Source: Leptospirales bacterium
GTDB lineage: Bacteria; Spirochaetota; Leptospiria; Leptospirales; Leptonemataceae
Assembly (NCBI GenBank): GCA_016788865.1
Contig: JAEUSB010000057.1
Location: 45,535-109,534 of the forward strand
DNA length: 64,000 nt
Direction of reading: 5' to 3'
The position numbers were made by a program, and so were the translations under genes. Of this stretch, positions 42,921 through 51,941 are shown piece by piece (position 1 is the stretch's first letter; every line of letters starts with the position of its first letter). The notes under the pieces were generated by a model. That model ran no database searches, had not been told where the DNA came from, and saw only the letters and a list, made by a program, of their open reading frames with translations.

Positions 42921-43397
42921 TCACGAACGGCTGAAGATGGATCCTGCAAGCAATGCTACGAATCCGGAGCCGTTAGCCAGCTGCCGAAGATGGAAAATCC
43001 TGAGCCACTCGGTGCGAGTCTCCGCCCAATTGGCGGGGTGATTTGTCGCAGTCCATGTGTTGATTAGGTCGTTGACGGGCACGTTCCCTTTCAGCGTCAA
43101 AAACGTATCCACAACCAGCGCAAGAAACGCAAACAGTGCAGCCACAAACAGGCCGCTTCGATAGTTTCGCGCAGTCACCAGAACGAGCAACAGGTTGCTC
43201 ACAAGAGCGCCGATTATGACAAACTTGAAATTCGCCCGAAAGCTGGTATCGAGCAGTTGACGAACTTCAATGTAAGAGGAAGCGCCCATGGCCTGCTGAA
43301 CGTTCTCAAGAGCAATTACGTACATCCAGGATTGAGATACGATCCAGCTGTATGCGAACAAAGCCGCAAACAGGATAATCTTTGTTGTAAGTTTCAA
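42921..43397 (-). CDS. DUF1772-like small membrane protein
   Basis: A 158-residue protein with four membrane helices (IILFAALFAYSWIVS, FVIIGALVSNLLLVLV, GLFVAALFAFLALVVDTFL, and a final FVALLAGSIF). The pattern of NVPVNDLINTWT and WAETRTEWLRIFHLRQ before the last helix fits the DUF1772/anthrone-oxygenase-like family, but the function is not known. It stands alone, convergent with the cysteine-rich lipoprotein gene and 115 bases from the next minus-strand gene. Confidence 0.7.
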   Translation of the reverse strand: MKLTTKIILFAALFAYSWIVSQSWMYVIALENVQQAMGASSYIEVRQLLDTSFRANFKFVIIGALVSNLLLVLVTARNYRSGLFVAALFAFLALVVDTFLTLKGNVPVNDLINTWTATNHPANWAETRTEWLRIFHLRQLANGSGFVALLAGSIFSRS

Positions 43398-43512
43398 TGG
43401 TTGATCCTTTCAAGAATAGAAAGCGAATTCTGGTAGAGGCAATCTGCTCTGCCGCAGAATTTTCAACTGGCGGCAACGCATCCGAATCTAGCAGGCTGAT
43501 CAGCGGGGCAAC

Positions 43513-44178
43513 TCAGTCCCACTTGATGTTTTCAAGTGCCCGCTGAGCTTCGCGTTTGGTCGCAGTCGGGAACCGCGATTGGATCACACGCATCAGAGGT
43601 ACAAATCCGCGACGGTCGCGAAGACTTCCAAGCGAACGAATTACGGCAGTTGCAACTGTTACATTATCAGCCTGCGGACCCTTCTCAAGCTCTGCATTCA
43701 GTGCTGTGACCAGTTCCGTTGTTGCCGTAGAAGCATCTTTGTAGAAGCGAGCAAGTGAACGGGCGCAGGAAAGGCGAACCTCTTCGTTTGAGTCTTCCTT
43801 TACAACCTTGCCCATTGGGCCAATAAGCTTATCGCTTTCGCCCAGATCAGAGAAGCGACCCAGTGCCTGACAGGCACTTTCGCGGATCAGGTGGTGCTCA
43901 TTGCTTTGAGCCTGAGGTGCCAGGGCACCGAGGATTGGATTGTAAAGACTGGACGGTGCAATGTCTTTGCGATTTACGAGCTCACGCGCAAGCTCTCCTA
44001 GGCGTGAAACAGCGCAGGATTTGTCCTCCACGCGAACACGCGGATCTGAAATCTGCTTAGCAATCTCATCCACTCCAGTGATTGGGATTCGATTGAAAAC
44101 GTAACAGGTAGATTCCTGCGCGAACGCCGGCGTTGCCAGCGCAAATAAAACTGCCAGTACAGGTATAGTGCGACTCAT
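43513..44178 (-). CDS. Exported HEAT-repeat-like protein
   Basis: A 221-residue protein with a signal peptide (VLAVLFALATPAFAQ). The rest is made of paired helices with the spacing of HEAT repeats (IRESACQALGRFSDL, VRLSCARSLARFYKD, VATAVIRSLGSLRDRRG), a periplasmic scaffold. Two Cys may form a disulphide. Its start overlaps the stop of the preceding membrane gene by 4 bases, so they are co-translated as part of the minus-strand envelope operon. Confidence 0.75.
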   Translation of the reverse strand: MSRTIPVLAVLFALATPAFAQESTCYVFNRIPITGVDEIAKQISDPRVRVEDKSCAVSRLGELARELVNRKDIAPSSLYNPILGALAPQAQSNEHHLIRESACQALGRFSDLGESDKLIGPMGKVVKEDSNEEVRLSCARSLARFYKDASTATTELVTALNAELEKGPQADNVTVATAVIRSLGSLRDRRGFVPLMRVIQSRFPTATKREAQRALENIKWD

Positions 44179-44669
44179 TTGACCCTCTTCTCGACAACCT
44201 CGTTCAGCAACTCCGCAAGGTCCTGGAACTGATCCGACTTGCGGATTCGAATAGCCCGCGGTGGAGCGCCCTCTGCGAGATCCTTGAGCGTCATTTTGAT
44301 GCTGTGGATTGGACCGGCCATACTGTGGGAATAAAAAAGGCTGAACACAACGATGATAACAAGATTTAGAACGCTGATAAACAGAATTGGTTTCCAGAAC
44401 AGGTCGAACGCGTTGTAAGTCTTACCAGGAACCGGTACTTCAGAAACGGTTCCATCAGGTTGCGTTACCTTCTGGATATCCATGCTGAAGAGAATTCCAT
44501 CACCGGGGAGCAGGTCATAAGGATTCTCGCGCAAGAGCCAGAGGACGGCAAGGGTGGAAACCGTTACAAGCAGCACAACCAGTGCGAAACGAACCATGAA
44601 CTGATTCTGGAACGGCTTATCGATGTAGTATTTCCAGCGTTTACTCTGGCCTTTTTTTTCGTCTTCCAC
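44175..44669 (-). CDS. Two-helix membrane protein with HAMP-like cytoplasmic segment
   Basis: A 164-residue protein. Two membrane helices (FALVVLLVTVSTLAVLWLL, FISVLNLVIIVVFSLFYS) flank a periplasmic loop of about 60 residues. HSMAGPIHSIKMTLKDLAEG after the second helix is a HAMP-type start, but no kinase or chemotaxis domain follows. The start is GTG 44669, with GGGGGG about 7 bases before it; an A8 run lies within the first codons. It may link envelope state to a partner. It overlaps the HEAT gene. Confidence 0.7.
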   Translation of the reverse strand: MEDEKKGQSKRWKYYIDKPFQNQFMVRFALVVLLVTVSTLAVLWLLRENPYDLLPGDGILFSMDIQKVTQPDGTVSEVPVPGKTYNAFDLFWKPILFISVLNLVIIVVFSLFYSHSMAGPIHSIKMTLKDLAEGAPPRAIRIRKSDQFQDLAELLNEVVEKRVK

Positions 44670-44753
44670 GTGTTTTCCCCCCGCCCTGAATTTCCGGTTG
44701 CCTTTCAGGCATTGTCAACCAATTTTCCGGGCAGACTCATTCATCATCGGTAT

Positions 44754-47700
44754 TCAATAGTACAGACTGTAGACCTTGTCTCCGCCAGCCGGCAAAGGTG
44801 AAGCCCACGTTTGTTTTCCAGCAGCGTCCAGAATCCGAATCTCAGCGCCATCAGCAAGGACGATCCGTCCGTCTCCCAGGAGCCTGGCGCTTACGATAGC
44901 ATTTCCAGTTCGCTCTGCCTTGCGATTTCCATCCGGCGAAAAGACATAGATCCGATTGGCTGAATACGTCAGGAAGCCGTTTTCGGCCGCAGCGATCTGC
45001 GTCATCCCGGCAGGCATTGGGATGCTCTTCTGCTTTTTCAACTGCCCATCAAGAATCATAAGCTCGCCAGGAAGCATTACAAGCGTAAGTCCGCCCAACG
45101 AAACGATGTCCAGGACATCTGCTCCCTTCAGGGTGGCAGTCTGCGATGAAACAAGCTTATCAGAAATCAAATCAATAGAGACATTAGCTCCGGCGCGCAG
45201 CGTACGGTAGATGATTCCACCTGACACGAAATACCGGGCTTTCGGGTCGCTGTTTGCGAATGCCAGGCGCTCGGCCAGCGATTGAAGTGCAACAGTGTTC
45301 TTTGGGCTCACGATGAGGAGGCGCTCCTGTGCCGCAAGCAAGCGAGAACCCGTTTCGCATGGAATCACGTTCAAATCGGCGCCGTTATCCGGGTCGAGGA
45401 CATGGATTTCATCCTGAGTTACTGCAAACGGTACACTGCCAGATGCAAGCGATGTCACCGGCTTGGCAAAGAACCTTCTCCAGATAACTTTGCGCGATCC
45501 CGTGTCGAAAGCCTGCAGACTTTTATTCTCAGCGACCAGAACGAGATTCTGATAAAAAGCAGGTGCCAAAATCTTGCCGCCAGCTCCGGTGTAAGGAACA
45601 ATTACAGGAACGTTGTTTCCTTCCAGTTTTGCCAGACGCTCACGGCTCTCTTTGGCTCGTGGCGAAGTTGGATACTTCATCAAGAGACCTTTATGTAATT
45701 CCCGAATCTTTGCTGCCAATTCAGGGCTGCGGTTTTGTTCGTACTTCTTCTCCAGGATTCGAGCGTGGGCGGCCAGGTCTTCGGGATCTTCGCGATCTTT
45801 CCGCGCTTCCAGGATTTCTTTCTCAGCCTTATCGAGATCGTTCTTGTTGTAATAGATAAACGATAGATGATAATGGGGCTCGGCATACCCCGGGTACTTC
45901 TCGCTCAAATCCTTGAAGATCTTCTCCGCCTGTTCCATCATGTTGTCATTGAAGTGCATCATCCCGAGATTGAGCGTTGCCAGCTCAGACTTCTGATTCA
46001 TTGCATCCTCAAAGTCGCGTCGCGCCAGATCGCGCTCGCCAGCTTGATACCGGGCAACGCCGCGCGCAATACGTGACTCAGTGAAATCAGGTCGATAGAT
46101 CATTGAGCGATTGAAGTATTCGATGGCCGGCGGGAATTTCTTTTTGTTCAGCTCGATGATGCCCAATTTGTAGAGCGAGTAGAACGCGTCCTCGTGCTGC
46201 TCAAGAATTTGCTCAAAGCCCTTCTGTGCCCGGGCTGTTTCTCCCAGATTCAAATAGTAGGTAAAAACAGCTTCCGTTAGCTCCAGATCTTCTGGTCGTT
46301 TTTCCGCAGCCTCGTTGAGTGTCCGCAGTGCTTCCTCTTTGCGTCCCAGTTCCATCTTGCAAGAAGCAATCTTAACCAGGATCAGAGATTTATTCCATTT
46401 TGCATATGTCTGCTCATAGATAGGAAGAGCTTCCGCAAAATGGCCGCGTGAGTACAGTTCTTCCGCGCGACGGAGTCCCGGCAAAAGTGGACCATGCTTG
46501 ATATTATCCTCTACGACTGTCAGAGCTTCGTCCGCGCCAGGCACTTCCGCCAGGGCCTTAGACTTCTTGAACAGAGTCCGTGCGCCTTCGTAGTTTTCCT
46601 TCTTGTTTGCGTCGAGCCCCTGCTTGAAATACAGACCGGCTAAGCGACGTTTTGCCTGCGCATCATCCGGTCTTTCCTTGAGCAATTTGACATAGTATGC
46701 TTCTGCTTCAGCAGGATTTTCCTCTTCCTTCAACCGACCAAGTTCTACAGCTCGCGCAGGGTTTGCTTTTACGAGTGCATTTACCTTAGCAGACATGGCG
46801 TCCGCGTCTTTTGTGCGGCCGACTGCGCGGTAAACTTTGACCAGCCCAATCATTGCAGTTGTGTTCTCTGCATCTGTTACCAGACTCTTCTTGTACTGGA
46901 CCTCAGCGTTCTTGAAATCCCTCTTCTCGAACTCAGCTCGCGCGATTGAGTTTGTGATAACCGGCAGGTCATTCTTTACTGCCAGGGCTTTGTTATACTC
47001 GACGATTGCCTTATCGAACTTCCGTGTGCGGAAGAGGCGATCGCCTGCTTCAAGATTTCTGTACACGCTTACCAGTTGGCGGCCGCGTGCAAGATCTTCG
47101 TTGTTTGGTTCCTGGGCTGCTGCGGTCTGGAACTCCCGGTCAGCGTCAGCAAATCGCGAATCATCCAGGTATGCGAATGCAAGGTTAATTCTCGCGGAAA
47201 GCAGTTTGGGTGAGAGAGCCAGGGCCCTGTGGAAAGATTCGATAGCTGGCCTTGCCTGCCCTTCGTCTTTCTGGATGAGGCCAAGGCGATTGTACAATTC
47301 CGCGTTTCCGGGCGCCTTTTTGATTTCACCGCGAACCAGCTTTTCAGCTTCAACGCCCCGGCCCTGCTTCTGATAAACCGCAGAGAGCAGGAGCAGCCCG
47401 TCCGTGTGGTCCGGAGTGATTTTGAGCATCTGATTTAGATTGGTCTCTGCCTCACCATAGCGTGTGAGTGCAAACAGGCTGGAAGCTGCCAGATAATACG
47501 GCGCAGTTGAGCCTGGAGTTTCCCGCTTGGCTTCTTCAAACTTAACGAGCGCGTCCTGATAACGCTTCTGCTTGAACAATCCACTCCCTTCCTCGAGTAA
47601 GCGCGAGGTTTTTCCGGCTGCCTGGCCTGAGGTCGCGTCCTTCAAGTTGGGATTTACTTCACGCGCCTTTTTGAAATACGAATCCGCTTCTTCATAGCGC

Positions 47701-48275
47701 TTGGTCTCGACGCAAACGTCGCCCAATTGCAGATACAATTGATCCCGGTATTTGAACGCGGGGACATCTGCCTTCTTGAGCGTTTCGTACGCGTTTGGAT
47801 AATCCTTCATGAGCTTGTAGCCCGTGCCAGCTTTGAAAGCATAGAGCGGCTCATTTGGATGATCATTCATGAGTCTTACATAGCGTGTCTGCGCCTGGTC
47901 CATTTCGCCGCGCGATGTGTAGATCATGGCCAGCATGAGCGCCAGCTGCTCTTCCTTGGGGCGAATCTTCTCAGCCTGGAGATACGACGGGAGTGCCTTC
48001 TCTTGCTCTCCCAGTTTCATGAGATTGTTTCCTTCCAGAAAGAATCCGTCGAAGGAAGCCATGATACCGAGTGCCTTGCGTGCAGACGCAAGGGATTCTT
48101 CGTATTGTTTGTCCTGGAACTGCTTGTTGGCTTTGTTGATCCATTCCTGAGACTGCCTGTGCTGCTCGGGATTTGCCACGCTTTCCTCGCGGGCGTTTGA
48201 AATCACTGTAGGAGGAGCAGTTCGACAATAGACGAACGCTGTAAGTGCGATGTATGCTAAGTATTGCGGTTTCAT
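44754..48275 (-). CDS. Giant TPR lipoprotein with C-terminal beta-propeller-like domain
   Basis: A 1173-residue protein with an N-terminal lipoprotein-like leader (YIALTAFVYC). Residues about 35-850 are some 20 tetratricopeptide repeats (for example AYETLKKADVPAFKYRDQLY, AIEYFNRSMIYRPDFTESRI). The last 270 residues have the strand pattern of a PQQ-like propeller (LQAFDTGSRKVIWRRFFAKP, IRILDAAGKQTWASPLP). This layout suits a large envelope scaffold that assembles other proteins. Its ATG overlaps the stop of the PEGA lipoprotein gene (ATGA). Confidence 0.85.
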   Translation of the reverse strand: MKPQYLAYIALTAFVYCRTAPPTVISNAREESVANPEQHRQSQEWINKANKQFQDKQYEESLASARKALGIMASFDGFFLEGNNLMKLGEQEKALPSYLQAEKIRPKEEQLALMLAMIYTSRGEMDQAQTRYVRLMNDHPNEPLYAFKAGTGYKLMKDYPNAYETLKKADVPAFKYRDQLYLQLGDVCVETKRYEEADSYFKKAREVNPNLKDATSGQAAGKTSRLLEEGSGLFKQKRYQDALVKFEEAKRETPGSTAPYYLAASSLFALTRYGEAETNLNQMLKITPDHTDGLLLLSAVYQKQGRGVEAEKLVRGEIKKAPGNAELYNRLGLIQKDEGQARPAIESFHRALALSPKLLSARINLAFAYLDDSRFADADREFQTAAAQEPNNEDLARGRQLVSVYRNLEAGDRLFRTRKFDKAIVEYNKALAVKNDLPVITNSIARAEFEKRDFKNAEVQYKKSLVTDAENTTAMIGLVKVYRAVGRTKDADAMSAKVNALVKANPARAVELGRLKEEENPAEAEAYYVKLLKERPDDAQAKRRLAGLYFKQGLDANKKENYEGARTLFKKSKALAEVPGADEALTVVEDNIKHGPLLPGLRRAEELYSRGHFAEALPIYEQTYAKWNKSLILVKIASCKMELGRKEEALRTLNEAAEKRPEDLELTEAVFTYYLNLGETARAQKGFEQILEQHEDAFYSLYKLGIIELNKKKFPPAIEYFNRSMIYRPDFTESRIARGVARYQAGERDLARRDFEDAMNQKSELATLNLGMMHFNDNMMEQAEKIFKDLSEKYPGYAEPHYHLSFIYYNKNDLDKAEKEILEARKDREDPEDLAAHARILEKKYEQNRSPELAAKIRELHKGLLMKYPTSPRAKESRERLAKLEGNNVPVIVPYTGAGGKILAPAFYQNLVLVAENKSLQAFDTGSRKVIWRRFFAKPVTSLASGSVPFAVTQDEIHVLDPDNGADLNVIPCETGSRLLAAQERLLIVSPKNTVALQSLAERLAFANSDPKARYFVSGGIIYRTLRAGANVSIDLISDKLVSSQTATLKGADVLDIVSLGGLTLVMLPGELMILDGQLKKQKSIPMPAGMTQIAAAENGFLTYSANRIYVFSPDGNRKAERTGNAIVSARLLGDGRIVLADGAEIRILDAAGKQTWASPLPAGGDKVYSLYY

Positions 48276-49756
48276 TTCTCGTATACCCCCCGGCCGGTTC
48301 TGACCTGGAGTTGTTTGATTGGATTGGACTCGGGTCCAATCAGGAAGAAGCGCCCCGTTCCGGATGGCCGAAAGGGTCCTTCATAGATAGTGGAACCGTC
48401 CAGTTCCACGTTGATCATTGATTTCTCTTTGTTGTACTCAAAGGAGAGTACGCGAGCCGGTAGGTCTGTTTTGATGGCCTTGAATGCCTTCTTTGGCCCA
48501 TCCATCTTCATTCCATGTCCGGTTTGAACTACAAATGCGCCATCCACTCGCTCAACAAAGACCGAGTCCTGGTCTGTCACGAAAGCGGCAAGGCCCTGGT
48601 TCTCCGCTACGGGAAAGGAGAACTGAGCAACCTGCTCGTCGATTACGAACGGGCGAGACCTGATTCCACTGACACCCTGTGCTGAGGTCTTTTCTTTCAC
48701 GGGTTGCCACAGGTCTAGATCCAGGAAGCCTTCCGCAAAACCTTCCACATACTTATAGAGGAGAACACGACTGCGATCTGCCCCCGACAACGAATTCTGG
48801 GCCAACACCTCGAACTTTCCTGACTCCCCACTCTTCGCGAATTCAACCTGTTCGGCACTTTCGTTCAAGAGATAGAGCGGCGTGTTCCCGCGGACTTCGC
48901 CATCAAGCGAGACGCGCACGCCGGCAGGTGCGCTCAGGAAGGCTGTTGTTCCCGACTCCGGATCATCGGGCCAGGAAACGACGACGGCGCGACTGACGCC
49001 TGCCATCAGCTTAACAGGGATGTCCTGTGTTCCATGCCCCTTACGGGTTGCGATGATTCTGTAGTTCCCTTCTAGCAGTTTTTTCCCTGAAACTGGCAGT
49101 GCGCCCGGATCCATGTCCACACCATCGCCTTTGATGCGCACAACGGTGTCGCCCCCCGTCGATTGAATGCTGAGTGTCCCCATTACGCTGTCCTGCAGCA
49201 TGGTATGAATTTCATCTGCCCGCAAATTGTCGGAAAGGACCCGAAGCGACTCAGGCGCGCGCGCCAGACGCAGACTGTCCATTTTTACGATTTCGATTTG
49301 ATCCGGAGTAGGCCCTGGCTCTGCGCGAAACGAAACCAGGATTCCTTCATCCGACTCCTTCAACTTCAGGCGAATGCCAAACTCTTCGTTTGTTTTACCT
49401 GCTTCGAACGTCAGAGTCAGACGACCGTCTAGAGCATCGCCCTGTTTCTTCATTGGATCCGACATGGTTTCAAAGCGAACGTCAGGGAATTGCATCACGC
49501 GGCGCAGGCGCAGGTAAGCTAACTCTTGTAGGGTACGACTTCGATCTACGAGGGGAGTCCCAACGGAGAGAAAAAGGTTCACTTTGCCGTCGCGCTTTCG
49601 CACTCCTGGTTTTGCGTCGTCGGTTCGGGATTGGGTTTTGGCCATTACGGCCAGATCCGGGAATTCCGCGCGCGCATTGGCTGGAACCTGAACCTCCTGG
49701 ACGCTAGAGCAGGAAATCAGCGTGAATATGAGGGCGGAGAATAATGTCTTTTTCAT
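48272..49756 (-). CDS. PEGA-domain lipoprotein
   Basis: A 494-residue predicted lipoprotein (FSALIFTLISC). The N-terminal 170 residues (VNLFLSVGTPLVDRSRTLQE and on) are of unknown family. The centre carries PEGA-like beta modules: LLEGNYRIIATRKGHGTQDI and AFLSAPAGVRVSLDGEVRGN. The C-terminal 150 residues look like a beta-sandwich (SFEYNKEKSMINVELDGSTI). It is translated just before, and coupled to, the giant TPR lipoprotein, so the two probably work together at the cell envelope. The ATG at 49756 gives the clean signal peptide; TTG 49768 adds four residues. Confidence 0.78.
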   Translation of the reverse strand: MKKTLFSALIFTLISCSSVQEVQVPANARAEFPDLAVMAKTQSRTDDAKPGVRKRDGKVNLFLSVGTPLVDRSRTLQELAYLRLRRVMQFPDVRFETMSDPMKKQGDALDGRLTLTFEAGKTNEEFGIRLKLKESDEGILVSFRAEPGPTPDQIEIVKMDSLRLARAPESLRVLSDNLRADEIHTMLQDSVMGTLSIQSTGGDTVVRIKGDGVDMDPGALPVSGKKLLEGNYRIIATRKGHGTQDIPVKLMAGVSRAVVVSWPDDPESGTTAFLSAPAGVRVSLDGEVRGNTPLYLLNESAEQVEFAKSGESGKFEVLAQNSLSGADRSRVLLYKYVEGFAEGFLDLDLWQPVKEKTSAQGVSGIRSRPFVIDEQVAQFSFPVAENQGLAAFVTDQDSVFVERVDGAFVVQTGHGMKMDGPKKAFKAIKTDLPARVLSFEYNKEKSMINVELDGSTIYEGPFRPSGTGRFFLIGPESNPIKQLQVRTGRGVYEK

Positions 49757-49758
49757 AG

Positions 49759-49774
49759 GCGGGCGCAAGCCCGC
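49759..49774 (-). other. Hairpin with perfect 6-base stem just before the PEGA lipoprotein start
   Basis: GCGGGC-GCAA-GCCCGC on the plus strand, giving a TTGC loop on the transcribed strand. It lies between the stop of the upstream gene (49781) and the ATG at 49756, where a ribosome site is expected but none is clear. It may damp or condition translation. Confidence 0.5.
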
Positions 49775-49780
49775 ATGAAA

Positions 49781-50167
49781 TCAGGCTGCGAATTGTCTCT
49801 CCATTCTGGATAACCACTTTGTGAATTCTTTGTGGTGGTTTACAAGCCTTTTTACATATTCTCGGCGATCCGACATCAGGAGCGCACGCGCCTCCTGAAT
49901 GATCTCCCAGACAGTCTCGCGATGAAAGGTGAGATAACTCAGGAGTGTGCGTTTCATGAGGGCATCGATTCCGGAAAGATCCCACTGCATGACCTCTTCG
50001 ACAGATCCTTCCATTGCCAGGAAGGCTGCATCCAGGTCTGATTCGTAGACGCTGTTGATCAGACTGACTTTGTCAGTATGATCTGTTAGCAGGTTGAAGA
50101 ATATCTCCATTTCCTGCTGGGTATCTGGCTGTTTCGTTGTTTGACTCGGGTTCACGGCTTTTGCCAT
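49781..50167 (-). CDS. Small soluble helical protein of unknown function
   Basis: A 128-residue protein, mostly helical and charged (IDALMKRTLLSYLTFHRETV, REYVKRLVNHHKEFTKWLSR), with no signal peptide or known motif. The start ATG at 50167 fits; an upstream in-frame start adds 10 residues. It is the first gene of the minus-strand run that continues into the PEGA, TPR, HAMP-like and HEAT-like genes, with 24 bases to the next. Possibly a cytoplasmic partner of that system. Confidence 0.6.
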   Translation of the reverse strand: MAKAVNPSQTTKQPDTQQEMEIFFNLLTDHTDKVSLINSVYESDLDAAFLAMEGSVEEVMQWDLSGIDALMKRTLLSYLTFHRETVWEIIQEARALLMSDRREYVKRLVNHHKEFTKWLSRMERQFAA

Positions 50168-50251
50168 ATTTTTTTTGACGCTTGGGGCGGGAATCAAATA
50201 TTGTGCCCTTCCTGGTCAAAACTGATGCGTCTGGATGCTGGAAAACACTAA

Positions 50252-51214
50252 ATGATTGTAACCCTACTCGGAGTTCGTGGATCTATACCAACCCCGCTCA
50301 AAAATGCAGAGTACTCCGAGAAACTGCGGCAGGTACTGACGCGCGCGGTTGCGCAGGGCTTAACTGCACCGCAGATTGACTCGTTTATGAATGACTTGCC
50401 GCTGGACTTGCGGTACGTTATTGGCGGCGAGACCACTGCCTGCACCGTGCAGTTGGATCAAATGCCCCTTCCCATTCTAATCGATTGCGGAACGGCTATT
50501 CGTAGTTTCGGTGATGAGCTGATGCAGGGCGCCTGCGGCCGAGGGCAAGGCGAGATTCACATTTTTTTGACGCACACCCACTGGGATCATATTCAAGGTC
50601 TGCCATTTTTCAAGCCCGCATATATTCCGGGAAACAAGCTGCACTTCTACTCACCGCTTCCGGACTTGCAAGACCGACTTATCTATCAACAAACGGATCG
50701 CTTCTTCCCCATGCCGTTCATGGCAACAGCTTCCGAAAAACATTTTCATCATTTGACGGGGCCCACAACTTTCCCTGATGGTACGCAGGTAGATTTTCAC
50801 GCGCTCAAACATCCTGGCGGTTGTTTTGCTTACAAATTCACCAGAAGCGGACACTCATTCATTTTCGCAACGGATGCCGAATTCACGGGGACAGACCTCG
50901 AACATCCTGAAGATTTCAGAGCCTTCTTCTCTCAGGCGGATCTCGTCGTAATGGACGCGCAGTACACTCTCGATGAGTCATTTGCAAAATTCGACTGGGG
51001 CCACACAAGTTACACAATGGCAGTTAACTGCGCTGCGCAATGGAAAGTGAAGAATCTGGTGCTGACCCACCATGAACCAGCCTACAGTGACGCAAAGATT
51101 GTAGAGAATTTCTTAAACGCAATCGAGCACAGAGACCTGATGAAAATTGAATATCCGAAAGTGCATATGGCACGCGAAGGCCTCGCTTTCCGCATCGGAT
51201 CGAATGAGCCGTGA
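50252..51214 (+). CDS. MBL-fold metallohydrolase
   Basis: A 320-residue metallo-beta-lactamase-fold protein. The THTHWDHIQGLPFF motif (HxHxDH) and later His/Asp residues (FALKHPGG-type segment, FATDAEF, LTHHEPAYSD) are the two-metal site. The GVRGSIPTP start is typical of a phosphodiesterase/RNase Z-like branch that includes cyclic-nucleotide and phosphonate-related enzymes. An insertion at residues 20-55 is unusual. Substrate unknown. It overlaps the start of the small membrane protein gene by 11 bases. Confidence 0.85.
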   Translation: MIVTLLGVRGSIPTPLKNAEYSEKLRQVLTRAVAQGLTAPQIDSFMNDLPLDLRYVIGGETTACTVQLDQMPLPILIDCGTAIRSFGDELMQGACGRGQGEIHIFLTHTHWDHIQGLPFFKPAYIPGNKLHFYSPLPDLQDRLIYQQTDRFFPMPFMATASEKHFHHLTGPTTFPDGTQVDFHALKHPGGCFAYKFTRSGHSFIFATDAEFTGTDLEHPEDFRAFFSQADLVVMDAQYTLDESFAKFDWGHTSYTMAVNCAAQWKVKNLVLTHHEPAYSDAKIVENFLNAIEHRDLMKIEYPKVHMAREGLAFRIGSNEP

Positions 51215-51647
51215 TTTCGCCCTCATTGGCGGCACCATCCTGCTATTCGCCTTTGGCACATTGCTTCCGTTTGTGTATTCGCAAATCAGAACGGAATCAA
51301 ATCTCAAACAGGCGCTTGAAAGCTCAAATAGCCGGGTTTTCGTCACGCTGCTAAAGCGTCAGAGTCGCTCCAGCCTTGCAGGCGAGCGGTTCTTCTTTTC
51401 TGTTGAATTCAAACTGCAGGACAAAACACAGCGAATTCCCGTGGAAGTGAACGCAGATTTCTACCATCTACAAAAGGAAGGCAAGAACCTCGAAGCCACG
51501 CTCTATATGGACCGGGGTCGACCCTATATTCTTCTGCCGGGCAGCGCTATCGAATCCTCGCATTCCTGGATTCTAATGTGGATCTCAATCGGGTTTTCGA
51601 TTTTCGGCGCGCTCTTGATTCTTTCAGCCCGTTTCTTTAAGGTGTGA
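51204..51647 (+). CDS. Small membrane protein with DUF3592-like layout
   Basis: A 147-residue protein: an N-terminal helix (FALIGGTILLFAFGTLLPFV), a central extracytoplasmic beta domain of about 80 residues (FFSVEFKLQDKTQRIPVEVN) and a C-terminal helix (ILMWISIGFSIFGALLILS). This order is like DUF3592 proteins. The start ATG at 51204 lies inside the MBL gene end; the longer frame is less likely. Function unknown. Confidence 0.62.
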   Translation: MSRDFALIGGTILLFAFGTLLPFVYSQIRTESNLKQALESSNSRVFVTLLKRQSRSSLAGERFFFSVEFKLQDKTQRIPVEVNADFYHLQKEGKNLEATLYMDRGRPYILLPGSAIESSHSWILMWISIGFSIFGALLILSARFFKV

Positions 51648-51827
51648 CTGTGCAATTCAATAACGCGGCCATACCTGAACGCCATAGTTCCCGCGCCGAT
51701 GTGTGGGCATGGCGAAATAGCTCGACCCCAACCCACATGAAGGGCGGGCGAAGTAGCACGCGCATTCGTTCACATGAAGGACAGAAATCCACGAATTCCT
51801 CCAGCACTGGCATTCCGGCGGCCGGAT
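51648..51827. other. Intergenic spacer left of repeat copy 1
   Basis: About 180 bases without a convincing gene. It holds a pair of similar 19-base segments (GGGCATGGCGAAATAGCTCG near 51708 and GGGCGGGCGAAGTAGCACG near 51744) and a TGTGGG/CCCACA inverted pair between about 51701 and 51738. Reading frames here lack starts with ribosome sites. Confidence 0.5.
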
Positions 51828-51896
51828 GCGCGCCGTATAGTGAGTCGGATACGAACGTCCCGAGGCTCGGAACGCCGCGCCTCGGGATAGGCGCGC
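51828..51896 (+). repeat. Structured intergenic repeat, copy 1
   Basis: A 69-base element. The outer helix is GCGCGCC (51828-51834) with GGCGCGC (51890-51896). The core AGTGAGTCGGATACGAACG (51839-51857) is identical in copy 2. The inner helix is CCCGAGGC (51859-51866) with GCCTCGGG (51879-51886), closing a 12-base loop TCGGAACGCCGC. All distances equal those in copy 2 at 55449-55528, while three inner base pairs differ in a compensatory way. Strand is given so that the core reads on plus; the transcribed strand is not known. Confidence 0.75.
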
Positions 51897-51912
51897 AACC
51901 GCGTCGCCGGTC

Positions 51913-51941
51913 AAAACCCTCCTTGGGAAACGGGGTTTCCC
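51913..51941 (+). promoter_or_regulatory. Alternative hairpins abutting the mqnD start codon
   Basis: GGGAAAC-GGG-GTTTCCC (51925-51941) is a perfect 7-base hairpin that ends one base before the ATG at 51942 and contains the only G-rich candidate ribosome site (GGGG 51932-51935). AAACCC (51914-51919) can instead pair with GGGTTT (51933-51938). The two foldings exclude each other, as in an attenuator or translational switch. Confidence 0.45.

Noticed and set aside
44652..44660. A8 run at the start of the HAMP-like gene as a frameshift or phase-variation site
   Set aside because: The frame is intact and a single homopolymer without comparison data does not show slippage.
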